Notes under the pieces: model-generated
The model's database searches: none
The model's input: only the letters and a program-made list of their open reading frames with translations
Told to the model about the DNA's origin: nothing
Made by a program: the position numbers and the translations under genes
Shown: piece after piece, positions 51,122-64,000 of the stretch
Layout: each line of letters starts with the position of its first letter
How positions within the stretch are numbered: the stretch's first letter is position 1
NCBI GenBank assembly: GCA_947034885.2
Contig: OX344756.2
Coordinates: 15,868,098-15,932,097 of the forward strand
Source of the DNA: Thuidium tamariscinum
Lineage: Eukaryota; Streptophyta; Bryopsida; Hypnales; Thuidiaceae
Length of the DNA stretch: 64,000 bases
Direction: 5' to 3'

Positions 51122-51311
51122 TTGCTGGAATAAACATAGCTACCACAGTATTGCACAGATCGCCATGAAATTTGTTCCAAATGGAGCACATGAAGATGCA
51201 TGATGTCTGTTACGTTTTGTGTTTTTTGAAATTAGATGAAATCAAAGGCCAAAAAGCATTGGAAGTCCCTAAATCAACCAAAAGTTGGTTGACCGGTCAC
51301 TAAAGGGTTAA

Positions 51312-54185
51312 ATGATAAGAAGACCACTATTAAAACACTTTATGCTAATTTGAAGTACTCAATAATAATCCATTCAACACTTTTCAACTATCTATTATTC
51401 AAAAAATCAAACCATTTTTGATAAGGTGTCTTGATAATAAATCTTGCTCTTTCAAGGCTAAGTGTAGTAAATTTGATTGCTAAGTAAGCAATTTGACTTA
51501 AATACCTTTGAAATAATTTCATGTTCTTGATTCAAATTAAGAGTTTATTGTTGGGCAAGGATGCATGTGATTTTAAGCTATAGTATAGAGATTTTGTTGT
51601 CATAAAGTTGTGATTTTGAATTTTTCAGCTTCAATGATTTTTTGACTTTTGTACCAATTCACATCACTATACTTTTTTAAAGAATTTATACTTACCAAAT
51701 ATAAATTTTTATGAGGAAAAAAACTTCGACTTCTTTCAAGTTTTCATTTTATCATTAACTGAATACATTTTTGGCATATCATACCATCATTGAAACAACA
51801 AATGATTGTACTAAATTCATAATGATTTGAGTACAAATTTTGAATCCATGTTTCTAGTGTATAGACATCTTCAAGAATGGAATGCAACCGTTTTACTATT
51901 AGTTCCTAAAAATTTTGAATACTACTTAGTCAATTTATATTTCTAAAAACTATTTGTATTAGTGCAATTTGGAAAATAATAAAAATTTAGAAGTAATAAT
52001 TACTTCATTTCTATTAACTTAATGTTTGATGAATTTTTTTAATATTATTATTTTTAATTTGGATCATTTAAAATTTAGAAATTTAACTGTACAACCTTGA
52101 AATATCAACTTTTGGAAATTTGAAATTGTTTGATCAAAATTTTACAAATTCACAAACCTATAGATTTTGAAACTTCAAATTTTCTAAGCTACGAAATCTT
52201 TTGACATTCAAAAAATTTGTAAATAGAAATTGATTATATTGATTAAGAAAAAGAAAATTAGAACAACAATCTAGTGACCAATGCATTTGCAAATTACAAA
52301 TACTCAGACAACTATTAAAAAGTTGTATATAATTTCAAACAATTGTTTGTCATTGATAGTAGTATATAGAATATTGATTCAAATAATACAATTACTTCCG
52401 TCCATACTAAACTTCTATAAATAGATGTTATTGTAGCCTTTGAGGTTCAATATAACCTTCCATCCTTGACCACTTATTTTTATGAGGTCTTTAAGATAGA
52501 TTGATAATAACCTTTTTTTATGTAGTCAAGAATTCAATGTAGACAATTCAAAGTAAGGTCAATGTATCAGTAAATTTGTTTTGCCAATGCTTTGGCCAAT
52601 GTTTATTTTGGACCATATTAATTCTCATAGCTATGTAATCTACATTTGGGCTTTTTTTTTATTAGGCATTAAATAACACTTTTTATGAAAATGAAATCAA
52701 CTCAAAATTTCTTCAAAGGTTTTGTATTGTAGCTCAATTATTTAGTCAAAATTTTAATCCTCCTTCAAAACCAAATGATGGAGCAATGGAATGCTTTTAT
52801 TTATGGACATGCTACTTCATTTGTCTCAAAAAGTGATAAACAATGTACAATGTTGGTATTAGAAAGTTTATTTATTGATTCCATTGAATCTTTTTGTCAA
52901 AAGAATTTAATCTTAGAAGACTTGTATAGCATTGAAATGATTGTACTTATTGTATATGATAAGTTGAAGATTTGTCTAATTTTTGTTGTTGGCTCTAGAA
53001 CAATAGGACTTTTGCATTACCAAAATTACATTTGTAGTATTAGAGCAAGTGTAAAGAAGTTGATTCAAATTTTGGTTTTTCAACTACTTATTGAATACAT
53101 GTAAAGAAGATGATTGTATACAATGTATGAATTGATTTCTAATATATGATTTTCAAATGATTTCATTAGATGAATGCACTCAAATGTTTGGTTTAAATAA
53201 AATTGCATATACATTGTGCAATAAATTATCCCAATTGCAAACATATTTAATTGCACATGTATTGCATTGACTCTACAACATCATCATTTTGAGAATTTAA
53301 TGTTTGAATTTTTATATAATTTAATTTATTTAAGATTTGATCTTGCTAATTATTGTTGAATGAATCTGCATGAAATTACAAATTAATAGTGACTTGAGTT
53401 CTTGATTATATAGATAGTGTAATGTTGAAAACTATTGGATTCATACCAAATGCTTTTAAGAAGTTGGAGCAAATGTAATATTAGAGGAATTAGGATTTTT
53501 AATATTTCAAAATTCATTTGATGTTTTCTACCTTAGCATATTATTTTCAAGATTCTTAATGCCTTAATTTACAATAAATGAAAATAACTTTTGAAAATAA
53601 TTCTAATCTTGCAATTGAAAAAATCTACTCATAACATTATTACATATCTACTATTTATGCTAGCTTAACAATTCTCACGACAATTCTACAACCATGACAA
53701 ATTCTACACTTTGATTGTTCAATTATTGGGCTTTGAAAGACCCTAAAACCCAAGTCTCTTGCATCACAAGTTGTCTTCAATTCATACATGTATACAATAA
53801 GTAGTTGAAAAGCCAAAATTTTAAGTTTAAATTTTAATATAACTATTTTCAAGGGAGATTTTTAGAGCCCTCAAATCTTCTACTTTATTTATTAAGTGAA
53901 TTCAATTGTCTATGTAATCTTAAAATGTATTACAATGTCATGAATACAAGACAAAACCAAATTTTCTAATGTTGGATATTTAGTATTAATTTTTTTTTAA
54001 TATTTAAATATTTTTAAGCTTATAAATCAAATTTTGTATAATACATTAAATTTGGAAGGCCACTAGATCATAATTAAAAGGGTTCATTTATTATTCTACA
54101 GTTTGAAGCAATGACTTGGGATTACTAGTTGCAACCATATAAGAAGTTCAAAGAACGACAATAGAATTTAAATTGATGAGTATAG
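51312..54185. other. AT-rich stretch upstream of the recognised IFT144 exons
   Basis: I could not identify any of the WD40 exons expected for the IFT144 N-terminus. An open frame at 52775-53104 does not resemble WDR19. A near-identical inverted pair (53069-53103 and 53785-53819, core CAACTACTTATTG) is present. Confidence 0.5.
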
Positions 54186-57100
54186 TTCTCCAAAGAACAA
54201 CAATAGGAAGGAGGCAAATATGGTTTCATGTGTTCATTATACATCAATGTTTTTGATATTTGGAACACAAATTGGAAGTCTATTCTACTATTATGTTAAT
54301 GATAATTCTCCTACTTTTATAAGTGAATTGCATCATATTGAAGGTGGCATCACAAGGTTTCTTCAATAAATCTTTTAAAAAATGTTGTAAATAAATTTTT
54401 TTTATTGATATTCAAGAAATAATTTGTCATGATTTTTTAAATAAATAAATAAATTTATATTTTTATCTACAATGGAATCAAATAAATTGTAAAACATTAA
54501 ATAACAATCATATAAAAATTGTTAGGATATGGCCAAATCAATTAGGGACTCAAATGATATTTGAAGATGAGAGGCAAGTGATATACTTCTATAACCCACT
54601 TAACTACCAAGTAAGTTCTACAATGATAAATATTGATAAGTAGTTGTAGGTAGTTATATACATATATTATTGTATGACTAACTGTCAAATTTGTGGTTCA
54701 TATATCTACAAATCTAATCTAATATATTAAAATTTTAAAAAAAATGTAATTTCAAAGAAATTATAACATCCTCAAGTTTGTAAAAACATGTATCATTAAC
54801 TATGTATAATAAATAAAATCAATTATATATCATATAGGTGCAACGGATTTCAACTTCTTCAAACCTTATTAAAGATGTAATTTGGAATGAATGGGATCCC
54901 CATATTTTTAGCCTTTCAACCAAAAAAACATCAAGTCATACATACATTTATACTTCAGTTAGTGACGGTGCTAAGAAACTACCTCATTCAATCAATCAAT
55001 TCAACCAATCAACTAATGTACCTAGGGTATCAACTAAATAAATTTATAAATTTATTGAAAATTTTAAAAAAATAATTTAAAATTAAAATTAAAATTTAGA
55101 ATTGATTTTTTATTATTATAGTATTAAAACTAAAATATAGCATTTGTGATATGTATTCAAATGTAGTATGCATTATGAATTCTACTCTTGTATAGTTAAA
55201 CAAATCTTAATGTTTTAATTAATATTTTTTAATTTTTAATTTTTTACTTATTAATTTTGTATATTATAGTATGTAAAAATTATACATGGTTTTCAAGATT
55301 ATACAATTAATTTTTAGGATGACAATGTTGATTACACAACAACAAAAGCCAAATTTGAAGATGACTTGAATATGGTGTATCTTGACAAAGCTTGGCTTTC
55401 TGCTACAATATTGAACAATAACATGGTATTTAAGTATTCAAAATTTTATTTAAAAAAAATACTATAGGCTCATTTTTTAACACAGTTCTAGATCAGAAGT
55501 GTAAAATAAATAAGCTTTGCTTTTTAACATGTTTGTTTCATTTGCTAAGCAATTGGTACATATAATTAGATTTGGGAAGCTTTAGGAAATGTTGCTTTAA
55601 AACATTTGGAGATTCAAGTAGCTATCAAAGCATGTGAAGAATCCAACAATGTTATAAATTTAACTAGACTATATGAGATTGAAGAGGTTGAAGAACATCA
55701 ATTATTACTTGGTGAAGCTTCAAAATTCTTGCAAGAATACAGTAAAGCGCTTGTAATTCACTTGTATCCTGTATAATTGTATCATACATATTTTTTGTAA
55801 ATTTTTAATTTGTTCTATTTATTTATATATTTAAAGTCTATTTGATGCATTATGTAGATATTATAATAGAAAAACAAATATAAATTTTACAAAACATCTA
55901 AAAATTAAAAATAAAACATTTAATGAATAAAATGAAGCCAAAGTCATAATGTGAAGCTAATAATGTCAAAAATATCTAAACTTAAATTTGTAGAAATGCT
56001 ATAGGAAACTCTTAAGAAACAAAAATGCATGTATATTATTATGTCATCTTCAAGATTGGAATCAAGTAAGTACCTATTTTTTAAATTTGGATTTGAGCTT
56101 ATTTAACCCCTAAAGCCCTGAGGTGCATTTTTTGCCATTATAAATTTTTTCAGCAGCTCACTACGAATGGAGTTTTTATTTTTTTTTGCTGAAAATTTTA
56201 CACAAGATGTGCCCCCCAAGGAGTAGCTTTAAGGCCCAACAATTTTCTTAACTTTTGACTTTGTGGTTAAATAGTTATGGCATGATATGTTGTTTTCTTT
56301 ACTCGGAAGGCAGCCCGGGCAGCTGAAAAAACTTCTTTAAAAAATCTTTTTTTTTCAAAAGTGAAATTTCAAATTGATTTTTTAGGTTTTAACAGACATG
56401 AAAAGCTTTGTTTCATCCCATTTGGATTAAGGAGTCAAAAGTTATGAGCAATTTTAGTTTGTGGGTAGGTATGGAATTTCTTAAAACCATACCTACCCAC
56501 AAACTAAAACTGCTCATAATTTTTGACTTCTTAATCCAAATGGGATGAAACAAAGCTTCCTATGCCTATAAAAACCTAAAGGATCAATTTGAAATTTCAC
56601 TTTTGAAAAAAAAGTTTTTTTAAAGAAGTTTTTTCAGCTGCCCGGGCTGCCTTCCGAGTAAAGAAAACGATATATCATGCCATAACTTTTTAACCACAAA
56701 GTCAAAAGTTATGAAAATTGTTGGGCCTTAAAGATACTCCTCAGGCACATCTTGTGTAAGAAGTTTAGCAAAAAAAAATAAAAACTCCATTTATAGTGAG
56801 CTGCCCAAAAAATTTATAATGCCAAAAAATACACCTCAGGGCTTCAGGAATTAAAATACATTTCACCAAATTATGTAGATTCTTATCTCATACATTATAT
56901 TTGCATTAAAATTTGCATCGTCACTATAGTAATAAAATTTGCAATTTTTTGGGTAAAAACTATTATAGATAGCAAACATCAATCAAGTGGATTCAAAATT
57001 TTCATCATTTCTACCACCAAATTATGGGCATTTCTTAGAACTTCATGATATACAACAACTAGCATATTCAAGTTATGAAGGAAAATTGAAATGTTGCAAT

Positions 57101-60100
57101 ACAAATCCAAGTCAACAAATAATTGCTCAAGTACAAAAATTGTACTATTGTTTTTGTAAAATAAATCTTATTTAAGAAAATAATATTTGGCAATGTTATA
57201 AGAACCTAAGTCATTCAAATAAAAATACTAATCAAAGCTCAAATAATCAGGTTTTGCAAATAAAACCAACTCATAATATATTATAGTATCCTAAAAAGAA
57301 TGATTTCACAACAATTGAATTGAATTAAATTTAGAACCTAAATCTTTACTATTTTTATGCTTCAATTTTTTCAAAAACATTGTTATAACAAATAACATCA
57401 TTCATAGTAAATTGATTGGAAATGTTTCATAAAACAAATGATATATTTCAAGAATTTAATTTTTTGAAAATTTTAAAATGATTATAGACAGGTATGACAC
57501 GCATTTGTATCAAATGTGGAGATTTGTGGAAAGGTCGTCAAATGGCAACATCATACAACCATTCCATCCTATTTTGTGAATGTGCTATGCTCATTAAAAA
57601 ATTTAACCTACTCCAAGTAAATATTAAAGTTTTGATTCAATATTACAAATATGAGTTCAAAACACTTCAATTATTTAAAGTCTTAATTTAAAATTAAATC
57701 TTGAGACTAATATTTTTTTGGATTAATTTTTATTTAATCAAAAACCAATAAAAATTTGTCATAATATGTATTTTATAGGATGTTGTTGAATTCTATGAAC
57801 TTGGGTTTCATATTCATGTAGCAGCTATATTATATATTGGACTGAAAAACTACATCAAGATTGATAGTATTGTAAAATATTTATCAACACCAAAATTGTA
57901 TATTTGTGTAAGCTTATCTTTGGTTTCATGTTAAAAAAATGATAAATATCTTGATATCAAAATAGAATTTAACCCCTAAAGGACCAAAGTGCGTTTTTTG
58001 ACAACATAGCAATTTTGGGTAGGTACCTACAAATGGTTTTTTACTTTTTATCTTTGAAATTTTCACACAACATTTTTCCGGGGTGTAGCTTTAAAGCCTA
58101 GCAATTTTCATAATTTTTGACTACATGGTTCAAAAGTTATTGTATGATATGTAGTTTTCGTTGCTTGGTAGGCAGCCCGGGTGGCTAAAACAACTTCTTC
58201 AAAAATCACTTTTTCTAAAAATAAAAATTTGAAATTAATTCTTTAGATTTAAACATACATGGAAAGCTTCGAATCATTTCATTTCGATTAAGGAGATGAA
58301 AGTTATGGGAGTTTTAGTTCGTGGGTAGTTTGTAGGAAGTTATGGAATGTCTAATCTAAAATAAACTTTAAAGTCATTTATTTAATTCAATTTTTAATAT
58401 TTTTGAAAAAAAATAAAAAATATTCGATGTAGATTATTTATTACAACATTACAACCATTGGGCTTGGCATTTTTTAATTCAATGAATAAATTGTTGATAA
58501 TTTAGTATTTTGGATTGTTCTCTACTTCTTTCTACTTAATATTTTTGTACATGTTGTACAATTCCAAATAATTTGAAAATTTTCAATCATGTAGCCAACT
58601 TAAATTTAAGAATGAATTCAAAGAGTTACAACCATTTTGGACATTTTCTTATACAAATGTGGCCTTTTGAAGTGTAGTTGCCCACATTTTTACAGTGGTA
58701 AAAAAGAATTTTTATAACTTCAAACACTAATATCTTGCAATCTACTGTTCTACACTGAAATTTTTGAAATTTTTCCTACATCTTTTCAAAATAGTGCACT
58801 AAAAGATCCTATAGTTACATTATTTTTAAAATGCTTTTTTTCTCAAAATTTGATAATTGTCTTAGAAGTAACAGTATTGGAGTAGTTTTGGTGAAAATAT
58901 AGTAAAAGAACTTTAGGGGTTAAGTCAATCAAGATAAAAATTAAGCATTTACATTTTATTTTTATATTTGTTAAAATTCAAATATTCAATTTTTAAATCA
59001 TGTTCAAAATTCACTCTCTTTGAACAAAATTTTAATATGCATGACAATTTGCCCAAGTCATTAATACTACAAACTATATGTTCCAATTTGAAATGTTCTT
59101 TTTGAAGAAAAAAAAAGCTTGTAAATTCATGAGAAAAATAATTAGGATGATTATTTTTGCATAAATAATTTTAAAAATGCAAGATTATGTTTTTTTATTG
59201 GAATAGATATTTACTAGAAAACCAATATACAAAAGAATGATTCTGGCTTGAATTTGAATATTGCCCTTTTTTATTTTTGGTTTTTGCTTACCATTGTATT
59301 TAAAAGTATAAACATGATATTAATTATAAAATTGAAACTTTTCATAGTATGCAAAACTTTTGGAAAGTGATGAAAGATATGAAGAAGCATCAACATTTTA
59401 TGAATCAGCTGAGGTTTGTTGAATCAATAAAAAATATGATAAAAATTTATGTGATTTCCATTTTTATTTAAACAATATAAATCAAAGAAGATAAAAATAT
59501 AAATGTATAACAAACAACATTTTTTTTATCACTTGCAAAAACATATAGACCGATGAATATATAATAAGTTATTATGAAAATCTTTATTGCAGGATTATAT
59601 AAATGTAATACGGCTACAATTATGTCATTTGAAAAATCCATCAAAAGCATATTCGATTGTACACAAGGTATTACTATAATATTTGTATCTAAACTATAAC
59701 TTTTAGAATCTAATATTGAAATGGAAATTGAATTATTATAAGACTAAAATCTACCGTAGGTAATAAACATCATAACTATTGCATATTATATATTTTGTGA
59801 CATATCTTTACATATATTTTACAAGATCAAATCTAATGAAGGAGCTGCTATGGTTACATTATTTTCTAAAAGTATTGGAAATTATAAAGGTGCAATAGAA
59901 TTTTTAATCATGCAAAAGAAGTAAAGTCTACAAACCTATCTCTTAAAATCTTATAGTAAATTCAATATTCCAAATATTCATAGATAAGAACAAATTTCAA
60001 AAAACTCATATTTTAAATTTTTAGCTTTAAATGAATTCACCCAATTAAATACTTGAATGATAAATTCTTTTTTATCATTTATACAGTACAAACATACCTA

Positions 60101-63100
60101 ATATAACATAATAACCACAATTATTTGTATAATTAAATAATCAACTTTCTCAATAAATTTATGTAAAAAGTATCATAAATCAAGTTCAATTAAAAACTAC
60201 TATAAATGTAATATTAGAGACTAAAAATTAATATTAGCATCAATGAATATTTGAATAAAATAACATGAGAATTGATTGAAGGATTGATGAAGCAAATATT
60301 CTAGCCAAGCAACATGGATTAGTAGATGTATATTTTGTTTTGGTAAAGGATATTGCAAGTAAAAATGAATGTTGTTCTTTGGCAAAGTAAGTTTAATCTA
60401 CAAATAATACTTTTGAAATATGTATATAATCTGAAATCAACATATGCATTGAATACCATTGTTTATAAATAAATAAACTATTAATAATTCAAATTTCAAA
60501 ATGGAGATTCATTGATGGCTATAATAGATATTATGAATCAATAGGAGAGTATGAAAAAGCTTCAACAATGTTTCGCAAATGTGGAGAATATGAGCAAGCT
60601 CTTCATATGATATTACAATTGGGAACTCATGAAGCTATGGAACATGTACATTTTCTCATCCTATGTGTAATTGACTATTATTCATAATGTATCAATATAA
60701 TTAAATAGTAAAATATGATATAATATAATTTTATGTTTCATGGTAGGCAATTGATATGGTTGGAGAACTAAAACAAGATAATTTGACTAACCAACTTCTT
60801 GATTATTTTATGGGTGAAATGGATCAAACTAGTTTAAAAGGCCCACAATATGTATTTTCTCTTCACATTGTTTTGGGCAATTATGATCAAGCTACAAAAG
60901 CGGCTTCTCAAATTGCCACCCAAGAACAAGTTGGAAAATGATAATACTAAAAAAATTGCACTATACTTATATTTTATTATTATCAATTAGTTATTAAAGT
61001 GTTGTATAATTATATTAATACAGCTATGGCCTCATAAATACTTTGCTATTCATGGTTTACTATAGTTAAAATCTAATACTAAATAGTTTTTTATTCATTG
61101 TAAACGTAGGAGATGGGAAACTACAAAGTGGCTCATCAACAATTACTAAAATTTTATAAGATTCTAACTTCATTAGGAAGATGTGTACCTCTTGAATTGC
61201 ATAAACAACTCATGTTGTTGCATTCATATATTTTGGTAAAGACTTTAATCTGTATAGGTGATCATAAGTAGGTGTTTTTATTTTTGACATAAATCTCATT
61301 TCAAAAATACTATGTTTACAATTTATTTTTTCATGAAAGCTTAAAGTTTGTAATCAAAAGTTTAAAACATTATATGCATTGCTCTACTATCTTGCCACAT
61401 TTCACAAATCTAACATTTAGTTTTGTGTAATAAATAATAGATCAAGTGCACGAATGCTTATGAGGATTGCTCAGAATATTAGCAAATTTCCTGCACATAC
61501 AAACCCAATATTGATTTCTACTGCTATTGAATGTCAAAGAGTGGGGTTGAAGAAAACAGCTTATTCTTATGCATCTATATTACTACGTCAAGATCTTAGG
61601 TAAGATAACTACACCTAAAATTGCACAAATAAGCAATTTAGCATGGTTCCCATTATTATATTTAATTTTATGTAGGATCTTGTTGGTGGTCAAAAGAAGA
61701 TTTTAGACACCATACAATTAAACTACACATTTTTTAAGAGCTAAAAATAGGTGTAAACAATTGACCATAAATTCTCATGAATAGTAGGAGCACATCTTTG
61801 GCAAGAATTTGTAGTGTTTGGTTTTAGAAGCAGTCAAAGTTTTTAGCTACCTTATATAAGTGTATGGTCACTACATCTAAATTCTAAAAGTACATAATTT
61901 TCAATGTTAAAAAATTAATTAATTTTTTTGTTTTATATATAGAATAATTATACATGAATGTATATGACCTTTATTTTGGTCACTCATGAATTAGATAGTA
62001 GCAGAGATTGCATTTCCAATGATCATAAAAAAATGTTGGCAAACATTGTTCGAAAATATGAAGCTATAGAAGAAGATGAACCATTATCACCTTGCCCATT
62101 TTGTCAATACGAAATTCCAGAAACACAACTTGAATGCATTGCGTGTAATTCCAATATTCCGGTTAGTGTTCATTACCTTATCCATAACTTTAAGAAAAAC
62201 TGAAATGAATTATTATTTGATGAAATATTAAGGTCATTGATAAGCATTCATTATAGAATTTTTATTTGAAATTAATTATAGAATGAAACTCATGACTCTA
62301 TAGAATACAATTTAAGTGATAAAAAATAAATCTCATGATAAATATATAGCACATATTTCTATTATGTGATGGGAACTATAATGCAACTTTTGTTTTTAAT
62401 AAATAGTCTTCATGAATATAGAATATTTTTAAGAACATTTGTGAGAACATTACATAAAGATCATTTGTATTTTTGAATTATAGTATTGTATAGCAAGTGG
62501 ACAACATATGGTACGTGGAAATTGGAGTCAATGCCCAAGTTGCAAATTCCCTGCCTTGAAAAATCATTTTCAACAAGTATTATATTACTTTATTACTATT
62601 TATTTATCTATCAATACAATAATTCAAAAAACTTGTGGTATTATAACAAAATATAGTACATTTCTACAAATATCAAATAAAACCTTTCCAATGCAATTTA
62701 TTTACTCATCTACAGCAAGTATAGAATATTGTCTACAATTCTACATTTAAAAAACAAATATTATTGATAAAAATTTACAATAATTATTTACACATAAGGT
62801 ATTATATACTCACTAGGTTTTATCAAATATCTAATAAAGTTGTGCAATGGTATTCATTGACAAGATTTCCACTTTAATAATTTTTCAGTAAAAATATTAA
62901 ATAAAACTTAGAAAAAAATTTAAAATCTTCTTCTTAAAATTCAATTCAATTAAAAAATACATATCTAATATAAATTTATAAAATTTATCTAAAAGAATTA
63001 AACCTACTTAAAATTTTTATATATTATATTATTCACTTGTTAAGGATAGAGTAATCAATACTTTACCTGTGTATTTAAATAAAATACTTGAAGGTCTTGA

Positions 63101-63785
63101 CTAGCACTTATATCTTAGAAGGCCATTAGAAGTAATTGGTTTTTTTCACATCTTTTGTATGGATACTATGGTCCAACATTTTTTTCCTACATGATTATTG
63201 CATTGAAATGGTAAAGAATTTGTTGTATAATACAAATAGCATAAGTCAAATATTCCCTTTCTTTCAAAAGAAAATTGAAATGAAAATTTTTTTATCATGG
63301 AAATAAACTCAAAAAATGTCTTTCAACTTTCATTTGAAAAAAAATGAAAACTTGGCTTTTTCTTGCCTCATATATAAAGTTAACTATATAAAAAAACATT
63401 CAATTTTGATGGCATTCCCAATTAGATACAATATAATTCAAGGTTTATACCTATGAACAACTTTATTAAGTAAGTCAAAATGTCCTTAAAAATAAATGGC
63501 TAGAAGAAAAATATGGTATAATTGCCAACCCTTAAGATTAAGTAAAAAAACCAACAAGAAACACCTTATTCAACTTATCACTAATTGATGACATTCACAT
63601 GCCCTTAGTTAATAATGTTATGTCTTCCATACCAATGAAATACTAAATTAGATACTATAATTGCTTTGTAGATTATTGAAATTGAAAGAACATGCCCTAT
63701 GTGTCTCAATAATATAAACATAACAGACATAGAAGAAATTACAAATTCAATTTTGGATCAAACAATATTGAAATCTAGTTCATAA
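54186..63785 (+). CDS. IFT144: IFT144/WDR19, intraflagellar transport complex A subunit (C-terminal part)
   Basis: IFT144 is a core IFT-A subunit for retrograde transport in cilia. Twenty exons join in frame: 54186-54356, 54526-54610, 54838-55026, 55318-55425, 55570-55752, 55994-56065, 56969-57130, 57488-57616, 57779-57907, 59348-59413, 59593-59667, 59826-59920, 60282-60386, 60528-60645, 60747-60929, 61110-61267, 61441-61599, 62005-62161, 62484-62576, 63672-63785 (about 850 residues). Order and content match human WDR19 from the end of the second propeller, through the TPR-like helices (TNQLLDYFMGE, LMLLHSYIL, RMLMRIAQNISKFPAHTNPI), to the C-terminal zinc ribbons (CPFC, CIAC, CPSC, CPMC). The first 490 or so residues (WD40 propellers) were not found in the window. 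Sequence is strongly diverged and A/T-biased, yet every exon keeps GT-AG sites and phase, so it appears functional. Introns hold two family A elements. The start of the first listed exon is the least certain boundary. Confidence 0.9.
56103..56854. mobile_element. Fold-back derivative of family A MITE (A4), in IFT144 intron
   Basis: TTAA at both ends (TTAACCCCTAAAGCCC and, inverted, TTAATTCCTGAAGCCC). The element is two oppositely oriented copies of the left third of family A meeting near 56480, with arms of about 370 bp. Both arms carry the CAGCCCGGGC core (56311 and 56640). It sits in the 56066-56968 intron. Confidence 0.88.
57969..58923. mobile_element. Family A piggyBac-like MITE (copy A5), in IFT144 intron
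   Basis: TTAA boundaries with TTAACCCCTAAAGGACC and, inverted, TTAACCCCTAAAGTTC; 955 bp. The termini are the best preserved of the family. It sits in the 57908-59347 intron and does not disturb the flanking splice sites. Confidence 0.9.
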
Positions 63786-64000
63786 TATGATTTTTTTAAT
63801 GAAAAGTAAAAAAAATGCACCTTCAAAGAATTTGTTTAGTTTGTAAAGGAACTTCAAGGTAAATAAGCAATTACATACCTAAATATTGTTTAATTTTGTT
63901 CCTAATACTAAATTGCCTTATTTTTTCTTGGATTGTATTGAAAGTCGAAATATTGTTCCAAATCATTTTCTTATGCATTTTTTAAACACTATACAGATAA

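Larger units (their letters stand above)
44762..51311 (-). mobile_element. Full-length piggyBac transposon (6.55 kb)
   Basis: Both ends read TTAACCCTTTAGTGACCG inward, an 18-bp perfect match including the TTAA target. Inner subterminal palindromes follow: GACCGCGGTC at the left, and GACCGGTC plus AACCAAAAGTTGGTT at the right. The element is markedly less AT-rich than its flanks. It carries a piggyBac transposase relic on the minus strand (46954-48797) with upstream frames to about 50561, and a gene fragment on the + strand (45629-45763). It lies between PEX16 and IFT144. At 6.55 kb it is longer than typical 2.5-kb piggyBac elements, so it may carry captured sequence. Confidence 0.93.

Noticed and set aside
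52775-53104. 109-codon frame as an upstream IFT144 exon
   Set aside because: No WD40 or WDR19 resemblance, and no plausible splice join to 54186.
8000-58900. CRISPR-like or tandem arrays
   Set aside because: Repeats are dispersed transposon copies or simple duplications; no regularly spaced direct repeats with unique spacers were seen.

Overview
This is AT-rich nuclear DNA with spliced genes, from a eukaryote that looks like a land plant whose sperm still swim. PEX16 and the BTB gene resemble plant proteins, while the window also carries IFT144/WDR19, a cilium gene that flowering plants lack. A bryophyte, lycophyte, fern or similar lineage fits. I cannot name the species, and this placement is inference.

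There are five host genes, all on the + strand. (1) 258-5799: 3' part of a P4-ATPase (phospholipid flippase), followed by a tail region coding for a tandem repeat (5816-6766). (2) 17297-22871: six-exon gene with a FAM20/PI-kinase-like fold that has lost key catalytic residues. (3) 23192-25125: two-exon plant BTB/POZ-type protein. (4) 28605-33140: complete eight-exon PEX16. (5) 54186-63785: the last 20 exons I could chain of IFT144/WDR19, through the Zn-ribbon C-terminus and stop. Exons of genes 2, 3 and 5 and the last exon of gene 1 are very AT-rich; PEX16 and the early flippase exons are clearly more GC-rich.

Most of the rest is transposon sequence. The centrepiece is a 6.55-kb piggyBac element (44762-51311) with 18-bp matching ends that include TTAA. 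It holds a decayed transposase on the minus strand and a leucine-rich-repeat gene fragment on the other strand. Around it lie several non-autonomous families ending in TTAA-CCC (families P, A and B), including one copy nested inside another element. A separate family (C) has GGGTGATTGCAAG ends and 4-bp target duplications that are not TTAA. Families A and C each have a full-length fold-back derivative able to form a long hairpin. Transposons sit in introns of IFT144, downstream of PEX16 and between genes. Large stretches (for example 12808-17128 and 35770-36740) hold no gene I can recognise.

Exon coordinates were derived by hand from splice consensus, reading-frame continuity and family resemblance. 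No alignment was run.
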